Positions 55,021 through 64,000 of a stretch of 64,000 nucleotides of DNA are shown in pieces. Below the pieces are notes generated by a model that saw only the letters and a list, made by a program, of their open reading frames with translations, had not been told where the DNA came from and searched no databases. A program made the position numbers and the translations under genes. Within the stretch, counting starts at the first letter, position 1. Each line of letters begins with the position of its first letter. Source of the DNA: Capra hircus (lineage: Eukaryota; Chordata; Mammalia; Artiodactyla; Bovidae); assembly GCF_001704415.2 (NCBI RefSeq), contig NC_030822.1, positions 53,437,345-53,501,344 on the forward strand, read 5' to 3'.

Positions 55021-55429
55021 CCGAGACAGGCTCCCTTTTAACTCCAGAGGTTCTGGGAAAAAGCCCTCTGACCTGGCTGTGACCACCCTGCTCCTACCTC
55101 GGGCTAATCCACCCCCACTTCAAAACAGAGGCGAGACTAAGGGAGTCTTGGAGGATTCTGAAGGACACAGGAAACCTTTGGAAGAGGGGGGAAAAGGGAG
55201 GGTCGGGGGTGGGGGGTGTGGCCTAGGTGGAAAAAAGAAGTAGGGGTTCCCCGAAGGGTGAATCAGGGCTTGGACCCAACGGTAGGGCCTGGCCGAATTC
55301 CGTAACCAGGAGCATCAAGATTTCTGAGAAGTCCATGAAGCAATGGGAGAGGTTGGTGTGCGGTGGTGGGGGCAGTTTGCAGTTGGAAGCTGTGTCCCTG
55401 GGACCCTGCACAGCTGGGCTTCAAGGCTG

Positions 55430-56480
55430 CACACACGCGCGTCGGCGGCCGCAGTGTACATACATGCCCGCACACGCCCACCGGCTGCGGCAGTGCCGGC
55501 TGCGGGCGACCGAGCGGTCCCTTCGCGGCCCCCGGAGAGGGAGCAGTTACCCAAACTCGTGTTCCCCAAAGCAGACATCGCAGCCTTCCAACACCCGAAA
55601 GGCTCCACCTCGACTCCTCCCCAAACTATCCTCCTAATTGGCAGCTCAGCGCACGGGATGATGCGGGCGGCTGCGGGCGGCCCTGCAGTGCCAAGCCGCA
55701 GCCGCCCAGCCCGAGCCGGAGAGGAAGCAGGGGTGTGTGTGTCGGGGGGGCGAGGGGTAGGGCGGGGGGGTTGCTGGGGGTGCGGCCTGCTCCCGGGGCT
55801 CCGGGACCTGGAGGCGGGGGCGCCCCGGGCTCCGCGGCGGCCACCGCCCCTCCTGCAGCTGGAGCGCTTCCAGAGCAGAGGCGCAGCGTCGCTCGCTTAG
55901 GTGCTAGCTCGGCGGGCCTCCTGGCCCTGCTCGCGTTCCTCCTCCGCGGGCTCCTCCTTCTCCCGCGCCCCCGGCGGCCGCTCCCGCAGCCGGCTCCTCC
56001 TCTCCCTCCCTGCCTCCCCCTCCTCGCGCTCTCCGCGCTAACTTTCCCGAGCCCTGGCCAGCGGCGCAGAGCTCCCCGGCAGCCTCCGGCCCCACTGCAG
56101 ACCGCGGGCTGCGAGCGCGGGCGTGCCCTGTATCCCGTCCCCGCGCGCCGGGGGCGCTCCGGAGAGAACAGAACGATGCCCGGGGCTCGGGACCAAGGCG
56201 CAGCCCGGGCGAGATGGCTGGGCACTGGGCTTTTGGGTAAGGCAGCCCCGGCTTGGTTTCTTCTACCTCTTGCCCCCAACCCTTCCCCCACTCTCCCCCC
56301 CGCCCCCGCCAGAGGAGGGGTCACTTAGAAGAACAGCACCTTGGACAGGGTGGGCTTTGGAGCGCGGCCCCCAACGAGCGGCTCCCGCTTCTTCCAGGAC
56401 GCCGTTTGGACTGCTGAGTTGCCGGGGGACCTTGCGCCGTCCCCCGCCCCATCCCACCCGCCAGCCTGGCGATTAGTTCT
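55430..56480 (+). promoter_or_regulatory. SCN4B: CpG island over SCN4B promoter, 5' UTR and exon 1
   Basis: Very high GC content and frequent CpG dinucleotides, densest at about 55780-56240, in sharp contrast to the flanks. No TATA box is evident just upstream of the ATG at 56176. This is the expected architecture of a dispersed-start CpG promoter. The exact transcription start cannot be seen. Confidence 0.8.
56176..56236 (+). CDS. SCN4B: SCN4B coding exon 1 (gene continues beyond window)
   Basis: Sodium channel beta-4 subunit, a type I Ig-domain membrane protein that covalently joins the channel alpha subunit and is linked to resurgent sodium current. Only the first coding exon is here: MPGARDQGAARARWLGTGLL plus one base, ending at donor G|gtaagg. 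It matches the start of human SCN4B (MPGAGDGGKAPARWLGTGLL, from memory), including the exon-1 end in phase 1 before the rest of the signal peptide. Orientation and order after SCN2B agree with the human locus. No exon 2 homology (Ig domain with its CTF motif) is visible before 64000, so the remainder is intron 1. The ATG sits in a CpG island. Confidence 0.9.
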
Positions 56481-56820
56481 TTGCTGTCTCTAGTGCTTTC
56501 AGCTTCTGGAGCTGGAGCTTGGGCCGCAGAGGTTTAAGCCGGCTAGGGCAACGTGTCTGGGATCGGGTGTAGGAGATGCCCGGTGGGTTGCACGTGTGGT
56601 TATTGGGACGCTGGTTTCTACCCCAGCCCGGAGCCCCTTGCAACTTGGATGCTTGTTGCCCCGGCACTGGCGTGCACCAGTTCAAGGCGGGGGAGCTCCC
56701 CTTCCTCCTGTCCCTTTTCCGTTTGGCTCCTCTGCTGTCTACTTTCTATAGCGCCCATTGCCTTCTCTGCAGACTGGATGGGGTTGGAGGGACTTGGAGG
56801 ATTGTTCAAGCCCTCCTTTA

Positions 56821-56941
56821 AAATTTATTTATGTTTTTATGGCTCGAGACTTGTGGGAATCTTAGTTCTTCTACTAGGGATCGAACCCATGCACTCGGCA
56901 GTGAAGGCACCAAAGCTTAACCACTGGACTGCCAAGAAATC
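56821..56941 (-). mobile_element. CHR-type SINE with target-site duplication
   Basis: Antisense: aaatttatttatgtttttat tail, head ending taaccactggactgccaag. Flanked by ccctccttta / cccaccttta (56811-56820, 56942-56951). Confidence 0.85.
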
Positions 56942-58189
56942 CCCACCTTTAGGAAGGATCCTGTCTCTCTTCTTAGGTAAAGATTCCATGGGGTTGGGCG
57001 GTGGGACCTGTTTAACCTGCTCTTGGCTCTTCGTTTTTGGGATGAGTATGAAGACTAAGGAGGCACATCCGGAGACCACAGACAGAGCAGATGATTAGTG
57101 TCTATTTTATGCATATGATACTTTTGAACGTCAAACTCCTAGAGATTAGGGAATGATGTTTAGTAGTCCAGAATGTAGCCTCTCAGAAGTCAAAGCTGGA
57201 TTTCCACGTAATCCGATTCCATCTCTGGCACCTGCACCTCTTCCTGTTTATATTTGTCAGATTTGGCTTTTGGCAGCTCCCCTCATCGGGTTGGGCACAC
57301 GATGTAAGCATTTGGGCTGAAAACAGGAAGACAGAAGTCTTTAAGGGTGGCCGCTGCTGCTTCTGCCAATGTAAACCGTGTGCTGACCTGTCATGTTAGC
57401 ACCTGGTGGTGGAGCGGGGATAAAGTATGTCCTTCACTCAGGAGCCACTGCTTTTGTTACATCCCTCCAGCTGGTGTTCTCTCTTGTAGCTTAGGCACAG
57501 GTGTGCTGATTCCACGGTGACCCTAAGAAGTGGGTCTCTGCGAGGCCCGAGGCTTCTCTTCGTGGGCTGGGCACAGTGGCCCTCTGCTCCCCCTCATCCC
57601 ATCTCTGATCACTTTGGCCATGGCAAGGGGAAGGGGTCACTGGGGAATTCAAACTCACACCACCATTAAACTAGCTTGCTTATCAACACCTCTGGCTTCC
57701 CTTTCTCTTATTGCCTGGTTGGCTCGTGGAACGCGAGTGCCAGAGTATTCATAGAACCTGTCTTCTGTGGGGAATCCCACCATATACCATGTGTGTGTGT
57801 GTATTGGGATTTCAGGCACAGCTTCTTGGTACTTTTCTCCAGGTGGAAACCCACACTTCCTCTAAGCACTGTTTGAGCTGATAGACTAGGAAGGGACAGA
57901 GGCCCATTGGAACAGGTTTGAAAGATTCCCTGAGCTACCCTCTGGGAGCCCAGGAGAGAGCAAAGTGATTTGTAGGGGGAGACCAGCAGGCCCTAGAACT
58001 GGCCCCAGCTGTTCTGCCCCTTGCCCCTCTGGTCTGCTGAGGGAATACAACCTGAGTCCTGCCCTGGACCTTGCCCAAGCAGCCAACAATAAGGCCTCGC
58101 AGTGGCACTGCTTTGAGCTTGGCACGAAGACGCCATCCTTGCTCTTGGTCCAGGAGGGGAGATGCAGAGATGACTGGACAGCCAAGTAG

Positions 58190-58345
58190 AGCATCAGAGC
58201 TGGCAGGAGCTTTGGAAACCATAGCACAGAGCTCCCCTCAGGATGAAGAAACCACGGACCAGAGAGGGAAGGTGACTTGCTCACTGGTGTGTAGCCAGTT
58301 GATGGCCAGGTGGGCCCGAATCCAGGTCTCTGGGGCTTTGTCACA
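58190..58345 (-). mobile_element. MIR-class remnant
   Basis: agggaaggtgacttgctcac and cccgaatccaggtctctggg resemble the antisense 3' part of MIR-type SINEs. Diverged. Confidence 0.4.
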
Positions 58346-61130
58346 CCAACTTGCCTCTCAGTTAACCAAAGTCTGCTGCAGGGGAAGGTCAGCAGGGGTT
58401 GTGCTGATGGACTGAAGAAGCAGTGAGCTCGGGAGCCTGGGTGTGGAAGGATAGAGGCTGGGAGGCCCAGAGCTGTTCTCACAACTATGGAAACTGGTAC
58501 AGAGCAGTAAGCTCCCAGGAGTCCTCTACCCCTCCAGCTTCCTCTCCCCACATCAAACTCGATCTCCTAGGCCGAGACAAAACTGATTTTTGGTAATCTG
58601 ACCAGATGCCCCTTCTTAAATTGAGACACAGTTTTTAAGATGGCAGTATTGCAAGTGAGGATAAAAGGGTGTCAGTCCCTTCCTAACCATGTAACTGGTA
58701 ATATATCTGTCCTACCCACTCCTTCCTTGTTGCCTGATTTGCTTAATTGCTTTGATCTCTGTGTAATTATCACTTGTGAGGGTGCTCTGTTGCCCAACCC
58801 TCTTTCCCTGGGTATGTATTTATTAAGGACTTGTTTAATGAGAAGGCAATTAAGCAGAGGGTGCTTAGTCCCACTCAGAGGAAGGAAAACGAAAGGGTAA
58901 ATAAGCGGTTTATGGCAAAGAGGATGGGAAAGCAGGGAAGAGGAGAAAGACCCCAGGTTTGGAGATTCATTCTTTTTTTTGGACATGCAGGCTTGCAGGG
59001 TCCCAAGTCATTATGGCTGCTGTGACCATAATGACCCCAGGCACAGATTCTCCCACCTTGCTCTGCTGCTGAGGGTGTAAGGATCTCTGCAGAAGCCACA
59101 CCCATTCCATGGCCTGCAGGAGGAGAGATGGCACACTGCTTGGAATTGTTTGCAAAGCTGGTTTTGTTGAGCATCCAACACTGTCTCAGGGGCATGTTTC
59201 TATCCCCGCAAAGCTCCTGGGGGTGGGCAGGAAGCCGGCAGGTTGCCTAGGGAGAGGGAGCTGAAATCTTTCCTCTGTCTTTGGGCCCAGGGGCCTTTCC
59301 TGGCTCAGTCCTGCCTCCCACAGCCCCCAGGGCCTGCACCCCAGGAGGGGTCTTGTCCTGCTGGCCTTGGCCCACTTTCTCCCTCCCAGCTCTTACTTTG
59401 AACCTGACTCCCCTGGGGCCAGTGTATCAGCTTCCCTATTAAAGTCAGCCACGATTCCGCCTGCCTTGCCAGGCAAGCCTGGGGAGCTAAACTTAGAGTG
59501 TGCTCCACGCTGCCCCTCTTTCCTCCTCTTGCCCTAAGTTGGGTATCACTGTACCCGGATATTGGAAAAGGTGGGAGAAGATTTCTGCCTTGGCATTTGC
59601 CTTGGAATGTCTGATGGTAGCCATGAGATCCCCCTTGGTGTATTGAATGATAAGATTTGCCTGTACAAATACGTTTTTACTTTAAATGGGAGGCCTGAGC
59701 CAATCCTGAGACATAATCGCATGAGATAGGAGGGGGCTGATCAGAAAACAGCCAAGAAAATGGCTGTTCTGAGAATGGCTCGGCAGTTAGGGACTCTCAG
59801 TGAGCAAAGACAGGCTTTGGATTGAATTCCGAAGGATCACGGGTCAGAGGACTTGTTCCCACCCGTCCCACGATGCTGGAAAGGGACCCCCAATCTGAAA
59901 CACACACAAGATCACTTAAAATTCTAAAGAGTTTAGTTTGGGACAAGAAAGTCCTTCTTTATCCGAGGAAGTAGCCACATGGAAATAATTACCTCCAGGA
60001 AGTAATACAGGGTGAAAGTATAAAACAGTGCTTGAATGGCTTGGAGATATTGTTGGCTGACGCTGGTCCTTGAGTGTCTTGGTTACATCTAGACCTACAG
60101 TAGAGGCAAGCCCTGTCCCCCTGCCTCCTTTTAAACACTATGTTCCTCTACCCGCAGAGAGCCCAGGCCAGAGGGATGCACTCATTGAAGCCCTTCTCAT
60201 GTTTTATAAGCTCATGTTTTTTTTAGCTTTATACCAAGCTTAGAAGGTAGGAAAGACAGGCATCCCTGGTTTGAGGATATAGCACCTCTGACTTTCTCAA
60301 GGTCAGCCAGCCAAGCGGGGTCTGCCGTGTGCCTCCTGACACATGCATCCTGGCTTGGTCATCCTGCTAACGTACCTCGCTGAGTCGTCTAGTGGATCTA
60401 GGTCTGACCCTGCTCCCTTCTTTCCCCCCAGCGCAGGCTCACAGGGAAGAAAGCGCAGGAGGCAGGCCTCTGGGTTTTCCTGCGCACGAGCTTCCTAGAC
60501 ACAGCCGATAAGACTTCTGCGTGCTGGGAGGGTGTGCGGTGGAGAAGCAAGGCTTGCTCCCCATCTCTGATGCTTTAATTCAGGCAGGACTCCGAACTTC
60601 ACCGTAGAAACATCTCTGCCTTCCCTTTGTCCTTTCCAGGCTATGGTGGGAATGGCGATGCTTCACTCTGGGAGTCTGGGAGTCCTGAGTACATTAGAGT
60701 TAAGTCATCCACACAGGCGCACTCTAATCAGGCGGAAGTGCGCACGGTCATGAGTCAGACCTTAGAGAAGTACTTCTCTCCTCTGTCCTGGACTTTCTGT
60801 TTGTTTGTTTTTGCTTCTATTTAAAGCGGTCAAAACTATTTCACTTCTGATGAGTGTCTCTGGTGCTTGATAGTCTATTCCAGCTGAGGTTGTGGGGAAG
60901 GGGTTTGGCCCCTGACTTGGATCCCCCTGTCTCCCCTAGGATCCCAGACACTAGAGGCTGGTGCTGTGGTGCTCCTCGGAACACATGCTCAGGCTCCGAG
61001 GGAGCGCTGTAGGCATCAGGAAGCTCCTTCTGCTGAGAGTTTCACCACACTGCACTCCTTTCTTTGGTTTGAGGAGGCAGTTGGGGGTGAGAGGCAAAAC
61101 TGAGGTCTCCCATCAGAAGGTTGTCTTCTT

Positions 61131-61258
61131 GGGACTTCCCAAGCAGTCCAGAAGCAAACAAAACTCCTTGCTTCTACTGCAGGGGGTGTTGGTTCAGTCC
61201 CTAGTTGGGGAACTAAGATCCCACATGCAGTGTGGCAAACAAACAAACAAACAAAACC
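61131..61258 (+). mobile_element. CHR-type SINE
   Basis: Sense copy: tgggacttcccaagcagtcc to an (AAAC)n tail. Confidence 0.85.
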
Positions 61259-61419
61259 AACCCAAATCGAAGGCCATCTTTTAGGCAGGAGGGTGTAATC
61301 CCATGTCTGGCTCCTGTCCGTAGATCTCTGGGGCAAGGTGGTGAGGGAGGGGAGAAATGAAAAGAAAACCAGGAGCTTTAAGGAGGGCTGGCCCTGACAG
61401 CATTATTCTCTTGGAAAGG

Positions 61420-61615
61420 CACCGTCACAGAGTGGTGGAAAGCAGAGCTTGGTCTGTACTCTGCTTATTCCACTCACCAGTTGTGTGGCCTTGAGCAAGT
61501 TAATCTCTCTGAGCCTGTTTCTTCATTTTGCCTGTTGGGGATAAAAATAATAACTACCTCATTAGGGTTATCATGAGGATTAAATGAGACAGTGCCTGTA
61601 AAATGCCCATCCTTT
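61420..61615 (+). mobile_element. MIR SINE
   Basis: Sense MIR: gtgtggccttgagcaagtta, a ctctctgagcctgtttcttc block and catgaggattaaatgagaca. Confidence 0.8.
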
Positions 61616-61629
61616 TTTACAGTCAGTGC

Positions 61630-61745
61630 TCAATTCCAGATCCACCATTTATTATGTGACCCTGGGCAAGTGACTTAACCTCTCTGAGCCTCAATTGTAT
61701 CATCTGTACAATGAGAAAAATGACACCCATCTTTCGGCATTCTAA
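61630..61745 (+). mobile_element. MIR SINE
   Basis: Second sense MIR: ccctgggcaagtgacttaac and a tctctgagcctcaattgtat block. Confidence 0.75.
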
Positions 61746-61782
61746 TCAGAGTTGAAGTTAATAGGTAGAAATCCTCTAGCAC

Positions 61783-61965
61783 AGTGGGGCCCAAAGTGTC
61801 ATCTGATTGCAGCATTTTCTGGGAACCTCTTAGAAATGCAAATTTTCAGGCTCCACTCTAGGTGCTGGATCTGAAACTGCTGGGTTGGGGCCAGCAGAGC
61901 TAGCTGTAATGGCCCTCCAGGTGATTCTGACGCTTTGTGAAAGCCACGGCTCTAGAACAGTCCCT
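61783..61965 (-). mobile_element. MER5A hAT DNA transposon remnant
   Basis: gggaacctcttagaaatgca, a gctccactctaggtgctgga block and ctccaggtgattctgacgct give the antisense order of MER5A. Confidence 0.7.
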
Positions 61966-62112
61966 GGCACAGAGGAGCTGATCAAAGATTGAAGGCTAAA
62001 TGAAATGACCCCTCAGCACTAACTGGAACTCTGGTGGGCAAAATCTGCTGTTTTAGGATGTAAGGTAGGGCTTTCTTGCTCTGGGATGCTGGAAATGTCT
62101 CTTGTTGACCTT

Positions 62113-62344
62113 TGTCTGTGTGTGCTAAGTTGCTTCGGTTGTATCCGACTCTGTGCCACTCTATGGACTGTGGCCTGCCAGGCTCCTCTGTCCATGGGAT
62201 TTTCCAGGCAAGAATACTGGAGTAGGGTGCCTTGCCCTCCTCAAGGGGATCTTCCTGACCCAGGGATTGAACCTGAACCCATGTGTCTTACATCTGCACA
62301 GGCAGACGGGTTCTTTACCACTAGCACCATGTGGGAAGCCCCTC
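62113..62344 (-). mobile_element. Bov-tA SINE with target-site duplication
   Basis: Antisense copy between exact tgttgacctt repeats (62103-62112, 62345-62354), inserted into a sense MIR that resumes with aggcaagtcaccaaacctgt and continues to about 62500. Confidence 0.92.
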
Positions 62345-62643
62345 TGTTGACCTTAGGCAAGTCACCAAACCTGTCTATGTTCAGTTGCCATGTCTGTAAT
62401 ATGGAGCTATTACGGTACACCACTCAGAGCATGGGTGTGGAGATTATATGTAGCCGGCACATAGTAAGTGCTGAGCATATACCAGCAGCTGTTGACAGCG
62501 GCAGGGGATCCTGGACTATGGGTTGTTATTTCTGAGCTTTGTGTTAAGAGCAGTCTGCTTTGCCTTCAGAAGTGAAGAGGACATGAAGAAGCTGAGGGAG
62601 TCCTAAGAGCAGAGTTGGGCTTCCAGCTCTCCATGGAGCTCCT

Positions 62644-62765
62644 CTTATTTATTTATGGCCGCACCACATGGCAGGCGAGATCTTTGTTCCGCAACCAGGG
62701 ATTGAAACTGAGCCCCCTGCAGTGGGAAGTGCAAAGTCTTAACCACTGGACTGGTGGAGAGGTCT
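62644..62765 (-). mobile_element. CHR-type SINE
   Basis: Antisense: ttatttatttatggccgcac tail side, head ending ttaaccactggactggtgg. Confidence 0.85.
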
Positions 62766-63294
62766 CCTTCTTCTAAGTTAAAAAGCATTGCCCAGGTGGC
62801 ACTAGACATCCTTATCTCATGTGTGCAAACCAAGAGGAAGCTGGTTTATGATCTATCAATACAATGAGGAAATTAAGTTTGATTAAAGAGGTCTTTCCCT
62901 GAGGATGAGGATGGGAGCAAGGTTGGCAACTTTAAAACAAAGACTGACCCTATCTGTGTTGGGAACAAGAACAGTTCTGGGAACTGCCTGCAGAGCTGGG
63001 AGCTGACTGGCCTGAGAGGGGTTCTCAAGTGGCTCAGCCACTAAACCCAGTTAGTTCAGCCAAGTCTCCTCCCATTTGGGTTCTTGGTTGTCCCATCTGT
63101 AAAGTCAGGCAGTGGCAACTTGGTGTCTCTAACCTGAAACAGTCCGGGCCCTATAGGCTCTGACACTGTGGGAATGCCAGGCTGGCGGTCCAAGTACTTG
63201 AGAGAAGCTACAGTCTGGGAAGAGATGCCAGGGAAACTCTGGCATAGGAGGTGGTGCAGCCAGGTGTCTGCTCTCAGCTGCCCACTAGGCCTGG

Positions 63295-63480
63295 AGTCAC
63301 ACTCCAGTTCACATTTCAGCTACCTCTGGAAGGTGTAGGACTTTGGCCAAGGCACAAGGCACTTTGCTCCTCTGAGCCTTATTTTTCCCACCTGTAAAAT
63401 GTGATTAATAAGACCCTCCTTCCAGGTGAGAGGTGAAGATGCTGTGAGATTACTCATACACAGCCTTAGCCAACATCTCT
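63295..63480 (+). mobile_element. MIR SINE
   Basis: Sense MIR: ggactttggccaaggcacaa, tttcccacctgtaaaatgtg and a gtgagattactcatacacag block. Confidence 0.65.
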
Positions 63481-64000
63481 GCTGAGGAAAAGGTCATTAT
63501 TCTCAGCATCACTGGGAACCTGAGAAGGACTCTGAGTCCTCACCCGGGGTGACCCTGGTTCATTTAGGGGCAAGGACAGCTAGTTTCTAATTCCGACACC
63601 CCTCCTCCTCATGACCTTGAGGTACAGTGGGGTTTCCTCAAGGACTCTGTAGGACAGGAGGGCCAGGTTCTCTTACAAGAACTCACGAACTCACGAGGCA
63701 GGACCCAGAGGCCATGAGTGGAAATTCACAACTGCCACCTGCTCAACTGGCAGTGATGGCATTGGACTGGAAAGCGTGGGAAAGAAGGGGGTGGGGGTGG
63801 GGATGTGCCCAGGATGAGAGACCGCAGTGGGGCTGCAGGGAGTCGGGGGCTACTCTGGGTCTGGAGGGGACCATGGGCGCAGCGCCCACTCCAGCCACCA
63901 GCTTGCGAGCATCCTGTTGCCCTGAGTCGGCCTCCATAAAGGGTCTTCCGCCCTCACTTTCTCTGAGGTTATTGCTTTCTCCCTCTGGTTTTGCGGCTGC

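Larger units (their letters stand above)
45611..55400. other. Intergenic region between SCN2B and SCN4B
   Basis: Only three young Bov-tA SINEs (at 46.8, 49.5 and 53.5 kb) and a fourth near 54.8 kb occur in almost 10 kb, plus scattered MIR remnants. Long unlabelled stretches (47760-49500 and 50020-53390) carry no recognisable repeat, exon homology or RNA gene. SCN4B distal regulatory sequence is likely here but not identifiable by eye. Confidence 0.65.
56237..64000 (+). other. SCN4B: SCN4B intron 1 (5' part)
   Basis: Everything right of the exon-1 donor. It holds CHR and Bov-tA SINEs, MIRs and a MER5A, listed separately, plus unique sequence. The parts 57000-58190, 58350-61130 and 62780-63290 show nothing I can name. 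No exon 2 was found. Confidence 0.75.

Noticed and set aside
55343..56328. A 321-codon open frame across the SCN4B CpG island
   Set aside because: High GC suppresses stop codons. The translation is low-complexity and overlaps the SCN4B 5' UTR, and the real start is the conserved MPGA at 56176.
56237..64000. Search for SCN4B exon 2
   Set aside because: No frame carries the expected Ig-domain start or CTF motif with an acceptor; exon 2 is taken to lie beyond the window.
1..64000. A new multi-gene biological system
   Set aside because: All supported genes belong to known families in known order, and the remainder is introns, intergenic DNA and retroposons; the unusual items are structural or splicing observations.

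Overview
The window is mammalian nuclear DNA from a ruminant, most likely a bovid. The evidence is the repeat content: many BovB (RTE-type) LINE copies, Bov-tA and Bov-A2 SINEs, cetartiodactyl CHR-type tRNA SINEs and ruminant-type L1 3' ends, on an older MIR/L2/MER5A background. I cannot separate cattle, sheep, goat or other pecorans from sequence alone. There is no operon, phage, CRISPR array or other prokaryotic feature.

Three cell-surface immunoglobulin-superfamily genes lie head to tail on the + strand, the same neighbours as in the human 11q23 cluster. (1) JAML (AMICA1): its last six coding exons lie at 1928-15912, with a poly(A) signal at 16306. The gene starts left of the window. (2) SCN2B: complete, four coding exons at 26969-41940, 215 residues, with a long 3' UTR ending near 45610. 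(3) SCN4B: only coding exon 1 (56176-56236), inside a CpG island. The rest of the window is its first intron.

Layout: 1-16330 JAML exons and introns; 16330-26900 intergenic, with BovB, CHR and L1 insertions; 26969-45610 SCN2B, whose 12.8-kb intron 1 holds a twin-primed BovB with a nested L1; 45610-55400 an intergenic stretch poor in young retroposons; 55430-56480 the SCN4B CpG island; 56237-64000 SCN4B intron 1. SCN2B and SCN4B encode beta-2 and beta-4 auxiliary subunits, both of the kind that disulfide-link to voltage-gated sodium channel alpha subunits. JAML is a leukocyte adhesion and costimulatory receptor. All three are V-type Ig membrane proteins, so the cluster probably reflects ancestral gene duplication; no joint pathway is implied.

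The most interesting points are: a SINE inserted inside an ancestral JAML cytoplasmic-tail exon, apparently forcing use of an upstream splice donor; a U6 snRNA 5'-end fragment next to an exact 167-bp tandem duplication; a BovB inverted by twin priming and later split by an L1 with matching target-site duplications; and two near-identical BovB segments in direct orientation flanking SCN2B exon 1. I found no evidence of a new multi-gene biological system.
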